Of a DNA stretch of 64,000 nucleotides, positions 8,837 through 21,086 are shown one piece after another (position 1 is the first letter of the stretch; every line of letters starts with the position of its first letter). This DNA is from Saccharomonospora marina XMU15. GTDB lineage: Bacteria > Actinomycetota > Actinomycetes > Mycobacteriales > Pseudonocardiaceae. The stretch spans positions 3,204,385-3,268,384 of the forward strand of contig NZ_CM001439.1 of assembly GCF_000244955.1 (NCBI RefSeq). The letters run 5' to 3'. Under the pieces are notes generated by a model. The model saw only the letters and a program-made list of their open reading frames with translations. It was not told where the DNA came from and searched no databases. Position numbers and translations under genes: made by a program.

Positions 8837-9910
8837 ATGATGCGACTTGTGACGCCGCCACTGCGACGCGGTGACGACCTGGCCACCCGACTGGACCGCT
8901 GGGTGGCGCACGGGCTGATCACCCGCGAGCAGGCGGACCGCATTCTCTCCGAAGAGCGAGCGCTGCCAGCCGAGCTCCGCGACCGCGCGGGCCGGATGCC
9001 GTCACCGGTCGCCGAGGCGCTGGGCTACGTCGGCGGCGTGCTCGTGCTCATCGCCGCCGGGCTCATCGCGGGCCGCTACTGGTCCGAACTGGGTGTCGCG
9101 GGCAGGCTCGCGGTTGCCTTCGGCACCGCCACGCTGCTGCTCGTGTCGGGAGCGAGCCTGCGGCCGCGCCTGGGCGAGACCGGGCGGCGGCTGCGCGCCG
9201 TGTGCTGGCTGCTGTCCGCCGCGGCGGTGGCACTCGGCACCGGACTGCTCGGCGAGGACATGCTCGACCTGCCCGGTGATGTGACGCCGTTGCTGGCCGC
9301 CGCGGTCACGGCGTGCTACGCGGGCGCCCTGTGGTCGATCAGTCGAGAGATTCCCCAGCAGGCGGCGGTCGTCGCCGCGCTCGCGGTGACGGCGGGTACC
9401 GCGGCGGCACTGCTGCCAGGATCAACCGACGCCGTCGCGGGCCTCGCGGTCTGGGGTGTCGGGGCGGCCTGGCTGCTGCTCGGCTGGGGTGGCCTCGTCA
9501 CGCCCCGTGCACCGGTGTGGGTGCTGGGTGGCGCCATCGTGATCGTGGGCGGGCTCATGACACTCGAAGCAGGCTGGGGGGCGGGCGTCGCCCTCGGCAC
9601 GGCGGCGGCTCTCGTCGCCGCCGGTGTGTGGCAACGCGACCTGCTGCTGCTCGCCACGGGAGCGATCGCGACGTTGCTGACCGTGCCTTCGACGCTGAAC
9701 CGGTTCTTCCCCGACACCCTCACCGCGCCGCTCGCGCTGCTCGCCACCGGTGTCGTGCTCGTCGCGGGCGCGCTCTACACGGCACGCCGCAAGCGCGGCG
9801 CGCCTGCAGGAGATCCGCCGCGCCCCGCCGACCCTCGGCTCGCTGCGGGCCTGGCGGCGGCAGTCGTGGCCGCCGTGGCCGCCGCCGTCGTCCTGCTCGG
9901 CGCGGGCTGA
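8837..9910 (+). CDS. DUF2157-type polytopic membrane protein
   Basis: This 357-residue protein has an N-terminal soluble region (residues about 10-50: LATRLDRWVAHGLITREQAD) that is the helical lead of DUF2157 proteins. About eleven short hydrophobic helices follow, separated by Arg-containing turns (e.g. ASLRPRLGETGRRLR), ending in an Ala/Val-only helix at the C-terminus. The function of DUF2157 proteins is unknown. The start ATG at 8837 is preceded by CATCCG without a strong ribosome-binding site, so the second Met is possible. It converges with the PucR regulator gene, with 53 bases between stops. Confidence 0.75.
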   Translation: MMRLVTPPLRRGDDLATRLDRWVAHGLITREQADRILSEERALPAELRDRAGRMPSPVAEALGYVGGVLVLIAAGLIAGRYWSELGVAGRLAVAFGTATLLLVSGASLRPRLGETGRRLRAVCWLLSAAAVALGTGLLGEDMLDLPGDVTPLLAAAVTACYAGALWSISREIPQQAAVVAALAVTAGTAAALLPGSTDAVAGLAVWGVGAAWLLLGWGGLVTPRAPVWVLGGAIVIVGGLMTLEAGWGAGVALGTAAALVAAGVWQRDLLLLATGAIATLLTVPSTLNRFFPDTLTAPLALLATGVVLVAGALYTARRKRGAPAGDPPRPADPRLAAGLAAAVVAAVAAAVVLLGAG

Positions 9911-9963
9911 CCAGCGCGGGCGCCTGAACCTCGACACCGCGGCGGTGCGCGATCCCGGCGACT

Positions 9964-11616
9964 TCAACGGCGGGTGACCACCCGCAGTTGCAGCATCGCG
10001 GCGAAGCGCGCCTCGGGATCGCCGAGGTCCACCTCGCCCACCTCGGCCAGCCTGCGCAGCCGGTAGCGGAAGGTGTTCGGATGCACGCGTAGCTTCCTCG
10101 CCGCCTGCGTGACGTCGCCGAAGGCGTCGAGCCAGGCGCGCAGCGTGCCGACGAGGTCGCTGCCGTGCTCGGCGTCGTAGTCGAGCAGCCGAGCGACCGG
10201 CCCGGTGGGCCCGTCCCCTCGGGCGGTGACGAGATCGCGCAACTCCAGCACCAGGGCCTCCACGTGCACGTCGGCAAGGCGCGCGACCCGACGGCGGCCG
10301 CCAGGCTGGGAGCGCAGCACCCGCAGTGCCCGGTCGGCACTCGCGCGGGCGGCGGCCAGCTCACCGGAATCCTGCGCGCGGGGGCCGATGCCGATCACCG
10401 CCCTGCCGCGCTCGCCCACCCGCTCCAGGAAGTCGGTGGCGACCCGCGCCGCACGCCGCTCGCCGTCCTCGCGGCCCACGGGGATCAGCCCGTAGACAAC
10501 ATCGCCGACCAGCGCCGCCGCGCTGCGCGAATGCACGGCGCTCAGGTGCAACGCCAGGCCGTCGGCGAGCCGCTGCCGCTCCGTGACGGCGGTGGCGTCG
10601 GCGGCGTCGGTGCCGGCGGAATCCGGCGCCGATGCCACCGCCATGGCGAGTACGACCACCGGCTCGTCGGCGAGGCCGAGCCGGTGCAACGCGTCCCGCG
10701 CACCGGCGCCGCCCTCCAGCGCCGTACTGAGTAGGTCGGTGCGCAGCCGCCGCTGCACGTCGGCGCCCGCCCGGTTCCGCAGCATGTGCAGAGCGGCCAG
10801 CTTCGCGGCATCGCACAACGCCTGCTCGCGCTCGTCGCTGAGCGGCCCGCGGACCGCGGCCCAGATGGACCCGAGGATCTCGTCGCCTGCCCGCACGGCT
10901 ACCGCGACCCTCGGCATCGTGAAGCTGTCGCGGGTCTCCTCCAGCGGTTCGACGTAGACCGGGCGGTCGCTGCGGTAGAGGTCGCGGAACACCCCCAGTT
11001 CGGCCAGCAGCCGCGCGTACCGCTGCGGCACCTGGCGGCCCAGGATCGTCGCGACCCGCGACGCGTCGGCCTCGTCCTGCCTTCCGGAGAAGGCCAGCAC
11101 CCGTGACGTGCGGTCCTCGATGGTCACCGGCGCGTCCAGCAGCGCGGCGATCGCGTTGGCGAGCGCGAACAGGTCGCCGGAAGGCATCCCGCCGAGGGTT
11201 TGCGGCCCGGCCTCCCCGACGTCGTCCTCGGCGAGCAGCGAGCGCAACATCGCGGCGAGCTGCGCCCACGACGCCCCCGGCGTGAGCCCGAGCAAAGCGA
11301 TGCCGGACTCGTCGGCCGCCGCGGCCAGGTCACGCGACAGCGCGACCGGCGCGCGCAGCACGAGCCCGGTGGCCTCGTGCCTGCCCAGGTCGTGCAGCAG
11401 CCGCACCACCTCGGCGGGCTCGTGCAGGCCCACCCCGAGCACCAGTGCGTGCCTCGGGAGCGCGGGTTCCTCCAGCGGGTCGTGGATGGCGATGCCGCCG
11501 ATGACGCCGCCGCGGTCGGCGTGGCCGTGGAGCAGCTCCAGCAGTGTCGTGCCGAGGTCGTCGAGCACGCGCCCGAGGCTGGCGTGCGGTCGCTGGCTCA
11601 CCGGATCGAGCACCAC
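9964..11616 (-). CDS. PucR/CdaR-family transcriptional regulator
   Basis: This 550-residue regulator is likely the local controller of the upstream peptide/D-amino-acid operon. The N-terminal half is a PucR-type sensor region (VLGVGLHEPAEVVRLLHDLG, then a GAF-like segment around LLDAPVTIEDRTSRVLAFSG). The middle has a GGDEF-like CdaR segment (VVVLAMAVAS to RAVIGIGPRAQDSGELAAAR). The C-terminus is the PucR helix-turn-helix (FGDVTQAARKLRVHPNTFRY, then RLRRLAEVGEVDLGDP). Family members commonly activate purine, amino-acid or other nitrogen-source catabolism in response to a metabolite. It is the last gene in the minus-strand series, about 70 bases after the racemase gene. The ligand is unknown. 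Confidence 0.85.
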   Translation of the reverse strand: MVLDPVSQRPHASLGRVLDDLGTTLLELLHGHADRGGVIGGIAIHDPLEEPALPRHALVLGVGLHEPAEVVRLLHDLGRHEATGLVLRAPVALSRDLAAAADESGIALLGLTPGASWAQLAAMLRSLLAEDDVGEAGPQTLGGMPSGDLFALANAIAALLDAPVTIEDRTSRVLAFSGRQDEADASRVATILGRQVPQRYARLLAELGVFRDLYRSDRPVYVEPLEETRDSFTMPRVAVAVRAGDEILGSIWAAVRGPLSDEREQALCDAAKLAALHMLRNRAGADVQRRLRTDLLSTALEGGAGARDALHRLGLADEPVVVLAMAVASAPDSAGTDAADATAVTERQRLADGLALHLSAVHSRSAAALVGDVVYGLIPVGREDGERRAARVATDFLERVGERGRAVIGIGPRAQDSGELAAARASADRALRVLRSQPGGRRRVARLADVHVEALVLELRDLVTARGDGPTGPVARLLDYDAEHGSDLVGTLRAWLDAFGDVTQAARKLRVHPNTFRYRLRRLAEVGEVDLGDPEARFAAMLQLRVVTRR

Positions 11617-11688
11617 CCGAATCTAGGCCCCCGCTCGGCAGCGTAGTTCGTCGCGCAGCACAGAACCAGACTCGTTGTTGGCCCGCAC

Positions 11689-12795
11689 CTACAACGACAC
11701 CCACTCCGAACTCACCGTCACCGCCTCCAGTTCGCCTGCGAGCGGCTCCACGCCCAGCCCGGGGCCCGTCGGCACCGGCAGGTGCCCGTCGGCCAGCACG
11801 AAGGGCGCCGTGATGTCGGTGCGGTAGTAGCGGTCGGACGCGGAGGTGTCGCCGGGCAGCACGAACCCGGGCAGGGCCGCGAGGGCGACGTTCGCCGCCC
11901 GGCCAAGGCCCGTCTCGAGCATCCCGCCGCACCACACCGGCACGCCGTGGGCGGCGCACACGTCGTGGATGCGGCGTGCCTCCAGGTAGCCGCCGACCCG
12001 GCCGGGTTTGACGTTGACGACCCGGCACGCGCCCAGCCGGATCGCGTCCGCCGCGGCCCGCGCCGAGACGATCGATTCGTCCAGGCAGATCGGTGTCGTG
12101 ACGACCTTGGCCAGTTCCGCGTGGCCGAGCACGTCGTCCTCCTCCAGCGGCTGCTCGATCAAGAGCAGCCCGAACGGGTCCAGCCCGGCGAGGGTGCGCG
12201 CATCGGCCGGCGTGTAGGCGGTGTTGGCGTCGACCTGCAGCAGCACGTCGTCGCCGAAGCGCTCCCGCACGGCGCGCACCGGCTCGATGTCCCAGCCCGG
12301 CTGGATCTTGAGCTTGATGCGCAGGTACCCGGCTTCGAGGAAGCCGCCGACGGTGTCGAGCAACTCGCCGATCGAGTCCATGATGCCGACCGACACTCCA
12401 CACGGGACGCTGTCGCGTACGGCGCCGAGTTCCCGCGCCAGTGGCCTGCCCTGCTCGCGCAGTTCGGCGTCGAGCACGGCCAGCTCCAGCGCTGCCTTGG
12501 CCATCCGGTGGCCCTTCAGCGGCGCCAGTGCCGGTGCCACCGCCGCCGCGTCGAGTCGGGGCAGCGCCGCCAGCGCGGGCACCAGGAACCGGCCGAGTAC
12601 GTCGGCCGCGGCCCACACGTACTCCGAGGAGTACAGCGGCTCGGCCATCGCGACGCACTCACCCCAGCCCTGCGCCTCGTCGGTCACCACGCGCACCAGC
12701 AGCACCTCGCGGGTGGTCTGGGTGCCGAACGAGGTGCGAAACGGCGCCACGAGCGGCATCCTGATCCGCCGCAGCTCCACTGCGGTCAGCTTCAT
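11689..12795 (-). CDS. Enolase-superfamily N-acylamino-acid racemase (NSAR/OSBS type)
   Basis: This 368-residue protein of the MenC/NSAR subgroup has the full catalytic set. The KxK acid-base motif is in LRIKLKIQPGWD, the metal ligands are in LQVDANTAY, LIEQPLEEDD and CLDES, and the opposite-face Lys is in VNVKPGRVGG. The capping domain (FRTSFGTQTTREVLLVRV) is also present. Family members catalyse o-succinylbenzoate synthesis or racemise N-succinyl amino acids. No menaquinone gene is nearby. Adjacent GNAT and M20 genes match the arrangement known from Geobacillus kaustophilus for D-to-L amino-acid conversion, so N-succinylamino-acid racemase is preferred. The ATG overlaps the stop of the GNAT gene (ATGA). 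Confidence 0.82.
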   Translation of the reverse strand: MKLTAVELRRIRMPLVAPFRTSFGTQTTREVLLVRVVTDEAQGWGECVAMAEPLYSSEYVWAAADVLGRFLVPALAALPRLDAAAVAPALAPLKGHRMAKAALELAVLDAELREQGRPLARELGAVRDSVPCGVSVGIMDSIGELLDTVGGFLEAGYLRIKLKIQPGWDIEPVRAVRERFGDDVLLQVDANTAYTPADARTLAGLDPFGLLLIEQPLEEDDVLGHAELAKVVTTPICLDESIVSARAAADAIRLGACRVVNVKPGRVGGYLEARRIHDVCAAHGVPVWCGGMLETGLGRAANVALAALPGFVLPGDTSASDRYYRTDITAPFVLADGHLPVPTGPGLGVEPLAGELEAVTVSSEWVSL

Positions 12796-13723
12796 CGCCG
12801 GTTTCCTCCCTGTGCCGTGGAGATCACGTACCAGCCCGCCCGGTCGAATCCGGTGACCTGGGCGCCGTCCGCGAGCAGCGCACCGAGCGTCGCCCGCAGT
12901 GCCCGGCGCCACCGGACGGCGGCAGCGGAGTCGGTGGCGCGCAGCCGCTCGACGTCGCGGGGTACGGCGACGAGCACGGTGGCCGCGTCGACCGTGCCGG
13001 GCAAAGGCCGGTCGCCAGCCGATCTGCCGAGCCCGGCCACCGCACCCAGCGCCCGCGCCGCCTCCGCATCGCACACCGAGGGTGTCCCCGCGCAGGCCGC
13101 GCGGACCCGGGGCGAGTCCAGCTCCCAGCGCACGAGCAACCGGTCGGTGTCGTCGGTGCCGTTGATGCCGTCGTTGACCCCGCCGTAGAAGTTGGTGAGG
13201 TACTCGGCAGGGACCGCGCCCAGCTTGCCCAGGTTGAAGTAGGCGTTGCGGCACACCAGCGGGTCGAACGTCCAGCTGATCGTCGCCACGCCGCGCGCCA
13301 GTGCCCACGCTCGCTGGTGCAGTTTCAGCGCGAAACCCACGCTGCGGCCCGCGGCCGCGGCGGACACCCCGGCGATGTGGCTGTGCATCGTGCCGTCGGA
13401 GGGCGCGCCGAAGAAGCCGACACAGGCACCGAGCAGCCGGTCGCCCTCGTAGGCGCCCGCCACGTAGTTACCGCCCTTGGTCAGCGCCCGCAGCAGTTCG
13501 GTGGTCACCGGCGGGTTGCGGGGGTCCGGCCGCCAGATGCCGTCGTAGAGCCGGTACACGGCCTCCAGGTCGGCCAGTTCGGTGAGTTCGCGCACCCGCA
13601 CGCGGGCAGCGCGCGCCGCCGCCTCGGCCGCCGACCGCGCGTTCTCGGCCTCCGGTCGTGGCCGCAGCGGTTCCGGTGGGCGCTGCAGGCGACCTCCGAT
13701 TCCGGGAATCCCGCGGGCGCCGG

Positions 13724-13727
<4 letters not shown>
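12792..13727 (-). CDS. GNAT-family acyltransferase, likely D-amino-acid N-succinyltransferase
   Basis: This 311-residue protein has an N-terminal GNAT fold (VRVRELTELADLEAVYRLYD, then YVAGAYEGDRLLGACVGFFG and the coenzyme-A-side segment around SAAAAGRSVGFALKLHQRAW). A C-terminal half of about 110 residues lacks an obvious family. It is translationally coupled on both sides: its ATG overlaps the M20 stop, and its stop overlaps the racemase ATG. In the D-to-L amino-acid route, a GNAT enzyme places succinyl on the D-amino acid before racemisation; that role is inferred from context. Being longer than a minimal GNAT domain, it may use its extra domain for substrate choice. Confidence 0.75.
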
Positions 13728-14935
<1,208 letters not shown>

Positions 14936-17900
14936 ACCGCTCCCCCGTCGCCAGCTCGTAGAAGGTCACCGGTATCCACATCCGCATGTCGGGGTCCTTG
15001 GCCACGAACAGGTTCTCCGCGACGGGCACCAGCGCGTAGTCCTGAGTGGGCTCCGGGGTCAGCTCCGCGAGCGGGCCGGTGATGGTGGTGCGCAGGGCGG
15101 GCTTGCCGTCCTTGCCCTCGGCGAGCACCTCCATGCGCACGCTCTGCCGCTCGTAGATGCCCACGTGCCGGTGCAGGTCCACCCGCACCGGCTCGGCGGG
15201 CGGTCCGAGCGGCTTGGGCATCGCGACGCCCGCGACGTCGGCGAAGATCTCCCGGAACAGGTCCTCGTAGAGGTCGTGCGCATTGTCGCCGTTGGTCAGC
15301 AGCGTCACGGCAAGGCCCTGCTCGGGCAGCAGCCGCAGGAACGCGGACTGGCCGATGGTGTTGCCGTCGTGGCCGATCAGGCGGTGGGAGTCCCAGTCGA
15401 ACCGGGACCAGCCGAGCCCCCACGAGTCGCCGAGCAGGTACTTGTCGGGCAGGTCCGCCTGCAGTGCCGCCATCGCCTCCGCCGAGGACTCGCTGAGCAC
15501 GCGGCTGCCGTCGGGCGCGAGCCCGCCGGTGAGGTGCATGCGGGCGAAGCCGAGCACGTCGGCGGCCGTGGAGCAGACCAGCCCGGCGGGACCGGCCGAC
15601 CGGTTCAACACCCACACCGGCGCCCGGTGTGGGCGCCCGTCCTTGGTGACGTGGCCCGCGGCGGCGCGGTGCAGCAGCGCTTCCTCCGGCAGCGTTCCCG
15701 TGTGCGCCAGGCCGAGCCGGTCGAAGATCCGCTCCCGCATCGCCTGGTCCCAGACCTGCCCGGTGAGCTTCTCGATCACCCGGCCCGCCAGCGAGTAGCC
15801 GGAGTTGCAGTAGGACCACGTGACACCGAGCGGGTGGTTCTGCGCCACGTCGGCCAGCGCGGCCGTGTACTTCTCGAGGCAGTCGTCGCCCCGGCCGGTG
15901 TCGGTGAACACGTCGCCGTCGATCCCGCTGGTGTGGGTGAGCAGGTGGCGCATCGTGACCTGTTTCGCGGTGTCCGGATCGGACAGCCGCAGCTCCGGCA
16001 GCAGCTCGGCGATCGGCCGGTCGAGGTCCAGCAGTCCCTCGTCCACCAGTTGCAGCACCACCGTGGCCGTCCACACCTTGGACACCGATCCGATCTGGAA
16101 CACCGAGTCGGTGGTGGTCTCCACCGCGGTGTCGACGTTGAGCACGCCGGATGCGGCCTCGACCAGTTCGTCCTCGCCGCCCGGCCGCAGCCGCAGGATG
16201 CCCAGCGTGGCACCGGGAACACCGTGCCGCTCGGCGAGTTCGGTGAGCCTGTGCTGCCAGTGCCCGGCGTCGAGCCGGGGGCGGCGCGGGCCTGCGGCGT
16301 CACCGGCGTACTGCTCGACCCACTCGACGACCCTGCGGTTGTAGTCGATCCGCTGCGAGGGCGGTCCTTCCAGGATGAACAGGTGCGAGGCCTCGGGGTA
16401 GAGCACGAGCCTGCTCGGCACCCCACGCTCGCGCAGCGCGGTGTGCCACTGCTCGGCCTGCCCCGCCGGACACAGCAGGTCCGCCGCGCCGTGCAGGATC
16501 AGGGTGGGAGTGCTCACCTCTTCCACTCTGGACAGAGGCGACATCGCGGCGTAACGCCGCGGTTGCGCCCACGGTGTTCCGCCGAGCTCCAAGTCGCTGA
16601 GGTAGTGCCCGTCCGCCGACGATCCCGCGGCGCTCACCAGGTCGGTGACGGGACCGCCGGTGACCGCGGCCGCGAACCGGTCGTCGCGGCTGGTCAGGTA
16701 ACAGGTCATGAAGCCGCCGTAGCTGTAGCCGGTAACGGCGAGCCGCTTCGGGTCGGCGATTCCCTCGGCGACCAGCTCCGCCACCGGTTCGAGGAAGTCC
16801 TGCGCGTCGGCTTCGCCCCAGCCGCCGCTGACGGCGGTGAAGAACCGCTCGCCGTAGCCGTCGCTGCCGCGAGGATTGAGCAGCAGCACGGTCCAACCGC
16901 GTGCGGCGAGTTGCTGGTGGTACAGGTGAACCTCGTCGGCCGCGCCGTTCCAGGCGTTGTGGGGTCCGCCGTGGATGTCCAGCAGCAGTGGCCCCGGCGT
17001 CGCGGCGTCGGGGTCGCGGATCAGCCAGCCCTGCACCACGGTCCCGTCGGAGATGGCGAACTCGCGCTCCCCGCGGGCGAACAGCGCGGCGCCGTCCGGC
17101 ACGCCACCGTGGTTGGTGCGGACGGTCTCGGCCCCACCGGCCAGTTCGACCTCGACGACCTCGCCGTAGGACTGCGGCGTGCCCAGCACGACGGCGGCGG
17201 TGTCGCCGGACACCGAAAGGCCGGTGACGTTGCGCCCGGCACCTGTGACGACCGGACGCGGGGTGCCGCCGTCGACGTCGACGGCGTAGAGGTGGGTGCA
17301 GCCTCGGTCTCGGACGCAGAACACCACGGTGCGGCCGTCGCCGGTCAGCTGTGGCGCACCGCCGGGATAGCCGGGATGGCCGGTCATCACGTTGCGGTCG
17401 AGCCCGGCGGCGAGGTCGGTGACGGCACCACCGCCGAGCGGGACCCGCAGCAGCCTGGTGTGTCCCACCGGCTTGCCCTCGGTGCCCGCCACCAGCAGTG
17501 CGCCTCCGTCCGCCGTCCAGCACACGGCCTGTGCCACCCCGTCGGGCAGGCCCGCGAGCACCGGCTCGGCGTGCCGGTCGGTCACGTCCAGGGTGTAGAC
17601 GGGCACGCGCAGGTGCAGGTCGGCGTCGGGCGCGGTCGCCGCGCCGAACGCGAGCCGGTCCGAGCGGGGCGACCAGGACGGCGAGCCCGCGTGCCAGTCG
17701 CCGCCGGTGACCTGGCGGCACTCGCCCGTGGCGACGTCGAGGACATGCAGGTGCGCGCGGGTGCCGCGCAGCAGCCCGGCTCCGTCGGCGCGGTAGTCCA
17801 GCCGCTCGGTGACGACGGGGGCGACGGGGTCGTCGCTGTTGCCCAGGATGTCCACGGGCGCGGTGAAGGCGATGCGGGTGCCGTCCGGGCTCCACACGGG

Positions 17901-18250
17901 TGCGCCCGCCCCCAGCGGCAGCGAGGTCAGCGGCTCCGGCTCGCCGCCGTCGGCGGGCAGCGACCACAGTTGTGGTGGGCCGTCCTTGGCCCGCAGGAAC
18001 GCGATCCGGGTGCCGTCCGGCGACCACGCGGGTGCGGTGTCGGCCGGACCCCTGGTGAGCCGCCTCGGCCCTCCCCCGCCCGCGCACCACAGGGCGTGGG
18101 CATTGCGGTCGTGCTCGGTGTCGACGGTGCGCAGCACGTAAAGGCAGCGTGCGCCGTCAGGGGACAGCGCGGGCTGCCCGGGCACGGTGAAGCCGGCCAG
18201 GTCCTCGGCGCGTTGGCGGTGGGGCATGGGATCCTCCTCGGTTCGACTGG

Positions 18251-19195
18251 TCAGCTCCCGGCCGCGAAGTGGCAGGCGGCGAGGTGCCGGTGTCCTTGTG
18301 GGACGGGTTCGCTCTCGCGGCAGAGGTCTCTGTCGTCGAGGACGGCGGGCCCGACCGGGCACCGGGGGTGGAACCGGCAGCCGGGCGGCGGGGCGTGCGG
18401 GTCGGCGGGTTCGACGTCGGCGACGGCCCGCAGCGCCGGGTCCGCCTCACCGACGACCGGTTCGGAGACGGCGGCGAGCAGTTCCCGCGTGTACGGGTGG
18501 CTGGGGTCGGTCAGCACCGCCTCGGCAGGGCCGTACTCGACGATGCGGCCCAGGTACATCACCGCGATGAAGTCGCTGACGTAGCGCACCACGGCCAGGT
18601 CGTGGGAGATGAACAGCAGGGACAGCCGCAGTTCCCGCTGCACTTCGCGGACGAGGTTGAGCACGGCGCCCTGGATCGAGACGTCGAGCGCCGAGGTGAT
18701 CTCGTCCGCGATGAGCACGCGCGGCTCGCCCGCCAGTGCCCGTGCCAGCGCGACCCGCTGGCACTGCCCGCCGGAGAGCTGGCCGGGATAGCCGCGGGCC
18801 CGGTCCGCGCTGAGCCCGACCAGCTCCAGCAGCCTGGCCACCTCGGCCCTGCGGCCGGTGCCGCGCCGCGGCATGGCCTCGGCGATCGAGTCGCCGATCG
18901 TCATGCGCGGGTCCAGCGACGAGTACGGGTCCTGGAACACCAGCTGCAACGGAGGCCGGGCGCGGCGGCCGCGGTTGAGGGGCTCGCCGTCGAGCAGGAT
19001 GCGGCCCGCGCTGAGCGGGGCCAGTCCCACGGCGGCGCGGGCCAGTGTGGACTTGCCGGAGCCGGACTCCCCGACCAGCCCGACGACGCTGCCGCCGGGC
19101 ACGGTCAGGTCGACACCGTCGACGGCGGTGAGCCCGTGCCGGTGGCCGCCGAAGCGCACGCGGACACCCTCGAACGTCAGCTCACTCACCGACAC
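18251..19195 (-). CDS. Dipeptide/oligopeptide ABC transporter ATPase (OppF/DppF type)
   Basis: This 314-residue ATPase has Walker A GESGSGKST, Q-loop FQDPYSS, the signature LSGGQCQRVALARAL (Cys replaces the more usual Arg/Gln after Q), Walker B LIADEITSALD and the H-loop ISHD. The C-terminal Cys-rich oligopeptide-transporter extension (PGCRFHPRCP, then DLCRESEPV and HLAACHF) is typical of OppD/F subunits, which often bind an iron-sulphur cluster there. It overlaps the preceding permease-ATPase fusion by 14 bases and precedes the S9 fusion by 23 bases, consistent with one transcript for import and then hydrolysis of peptides. Confidence 0.92.
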   Translation of the reverse strand: MSVSELTFEGVRVRFGGHRHGLTAVDGVDLTVPGGSVVGLVGESGSGKSTLARAAVGLAPLSAGRILLDGEPLNRGRRARPPLQLVFQDPYSSLDPRMTIGDSIAEAMPRRGTGRRAEVARLLELVGLSADRARGYPGQLSGGQCQRVALARALAGEPRVLIADEITSALDVSIQGAVLNLVREVQRELRLSLLFISHDLAVVRYVSDFIAVMYLGRIVEYGPAEAVLTDPSHPYTRELLAAVSEPVVGEADPALRAVADVEPADPHAPPPGCRFHPRCPVGPAVLDDRDLCRESEPVPQGHRHLAACHFAAGS

Positions 19196-21083
19196 GCACC
19201 TCCTCGGCCACGGCGGGCAGCCCGGTGGCGGCGTCGGCGTGCCAGCACGCCACGCGCCGCCCCTCCTCGTCTGGAACCAGCGGCGGGTCGGCGCTGCGGC
19301 ATTGCTCGTCGGCCAGCGGGCATCGCGTGGCGAACGCGCAGCCGACGGGCAACTCGGCCGGGTCGATCGGGCGGCCGGGGATGACCGCGAGTGGCTGCTC
19401 GCGGTCGGTGTTCATGTCGGGCACGGCCGCCAGCAGCGCCCGGGTGTAGGGATGCCGGGCCCGTGCGGGCAGGTCGGCGGCGGGCAGGTCCTCGACGATG
19501 CGCCCTGCGTACATGACGAGCACGCGCTCGCAGAACCGGCGAACGACGGTGATGTCGTGGCTGATGAGTAGCAGCGCGACGTCCTCGTGCGCGCGCACCG
19601 AGTCCAGCAGCCGCAGCACCTGCCGCTGGACGGTGACGTCGAGCGCGGTGGTCGGCTCGTCGGCCACGATCAGCGCGGGCGCGCCCATCATGCCCATGCC
19701 GATCATGGCGCGCTGCCGCATGCCGCCGGAGAACTCGTGCGGGAACTGCTTCGCGCGGCGCGCGGCGGCGGGCACCCGCACGGCCTGCAGCCGGTCGATC
19801 GCGCGCTCGAGCGCCTGCCCTCGGCTGAGCCCGCCGTGCTGCTCGGACACCTCCGCGAGCTGGCGGCCGATGCGCTGGGTGGGGTTGAACGACGTCATCG
19901 GGTCCTGGAACACCATCGCGAACGACGTGCCGAGCAGATGCTTGCGCTCGCGGTCGGGCAGGTCGAGCAGCGGCCGGTCCAGGAAGTCGAGCCGGTCGGC
20001 GCTCACCTCGCCGGGCTGCTCGATGAGCTGCGCGAGAGCGAGCGCGGTGAGGGTCTTGCCGGAGCCGGACTCCCCCACGATCCCGACGGCCGCCCCGCGC
20101 CGCAGCGTGAAGCCGACCCCGCGCACCGGGGTGCTGCCAGGGAAGGCGACCCGCAGGCCCTCCACGGCCAGCACGGGCTTCGCCTCGTCGGTCACCACGG
20201 GCCTGCGCACGGGCGCGGCGCGGGCCCGGGGGCGCGGCGACAGCGGTGTGGTGCGCATCCCGATGCCCTTCGCGATCGCCTCTCCGAAGAGGTTGAAGGC
20301 CAGCCCGGCCACGACGACCGCGGTGCCGGGCGCGAGCGCGGCCGCGGGGTGGACGTAGAGGCTGCTGAGCCCGTCGCCGAGCAGGCGGCCCCAGTCGTAC
20401 AGCGGTGCCTGTACGCCCAGCCCGAGGAACGACAGCCCCGAGAACGCCAGCAGCGCCGCTCCCGCCGCGATGGTCGCGTTGACCACCAGGGGCTCGGCGA
20501 CGTTGGGCAGCACGTGCCGCGCGAGCAGCCGCAGCCTGCCGAGTCCGGCGATCCGCGCGGCGGCGACGTAGTCCAGGCCGGAGACCTTGGCCACCAGCGT
20601 CTGCGCGAGCCGCGCGAACGCGGGCGCCAGCGCGAATCCGATGGCCAGCACGGCGCCGGTCGCGCCGACACCGAACACCACGGCGAAGAACAGCGCCAGC
20701 AGCAGCCCGGGAAACGCCACCGCGATGTTGACCGCCGCGGTCACCACCCGTCCGGCCCGCCTGCCAAGCAGCATCGGGGCCGCACCGAGGAGCAGGCCCG
20801 CACCGACGCCGACGGCGGTGGCCAGCAGCGCCAGGCCCACCGAAAGGCCCGTGGCGACGAGCACCCGGAAGAAGATGTCCCTGCCGAGACCGTCGGTGCC
20901 CATCCAGTGATCGCCAGAGGGACCCTCCAGTATCCGCCCGGTGTCCACGGCACTGGCCTGGTCGGACCACAGCAACGGTGCCAGCACGGCCAGCAGCAGC
21001 ACGGCGGCGAGCAGCCCGGCTGCGCCCGCGCCGACCGGCGTGCGCAGCACACCGGCCCAGGTGGACTTCGCTGGTGTGGTCAC
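19182..21083 (-). CDS. ABC peptide importer: fused permease (DppC-like) and ATPase (DppD-like)
   Basis: This 633-residue protein has a DppC-type permease at residues 1-290, with about six helices and the EAA-loop region YVAAARIAGLGRLRLLARHV. Residues 305-600 are an ABC ATPase with Walker A GESGSGKT, FQDPMTSFNP, signature FSGGMRQRAMIG, Walker B LIVADEPTTALD, ISHD, and the Cys-rich tail (VGCAFATRCPLADEQC). The two units, normally separate genes, are joined by a short Arg/Pro linker (LSPRPRARAAPVRRPV). Such fusions occur in other actinobacteria. It is coupled closely to the upstream permease (three bases between stop and start). Confidence 0.92.
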   Translation of the reverse strand: MTTPAKSTWAGVLRTPVGAGAAGLLAAVLLLAVLAPLLWSDQASAVDTGRILEGPSGDHWMGTDGLGRDIFFRVLVATGLSVGLALLATAVGVGAGLLLGAAPMLLGRRAGRVVTAAVNIAVAFPGLLLALFFAVVFGVGATGAVLAIGFALAPAFARLAQTLVAKVSGLDYVAAARIAGLGRLRLLARHVLPNVAEPLVVNATIAAGAALLAFSGLSFLGLGVQAPLYDWGRLLGDGLSSLYVHPAAALAPGTAVVVAGLAFNLFGEAIAKGIGMRTTPLSPRPRARAAPVRRPVVTDEAKPVLAVEGLRVAFPGSTPVRGVGFTLRRGAAVGIVGESGSGKTLTALALAQLIEQPGEVSADRLDFLDRPLLDLPDRERKHLLGTSFAMVFQDPMTSFNPTQRIGRQLAEVSEQHGGLSRGQALERAIDRLQAVRVPAAARRAKQFPHEFSGGMRQRAMIGMGMMGAPALIVADEPTTALDVTVQRQVLRLLDSVRAHEDVALLLISHDITVVRRFCERVLVMYAGRIVEDLPAADLPARARHPYTRALLAAVPDMNTDREQPLAVIPGRPIDPAELPVGCAFATRCPLADEQCRSADPPLVPDEEGRRVACWHADAATGLPAVAEEVRVGE

Positions 21084-21086
21084 GGC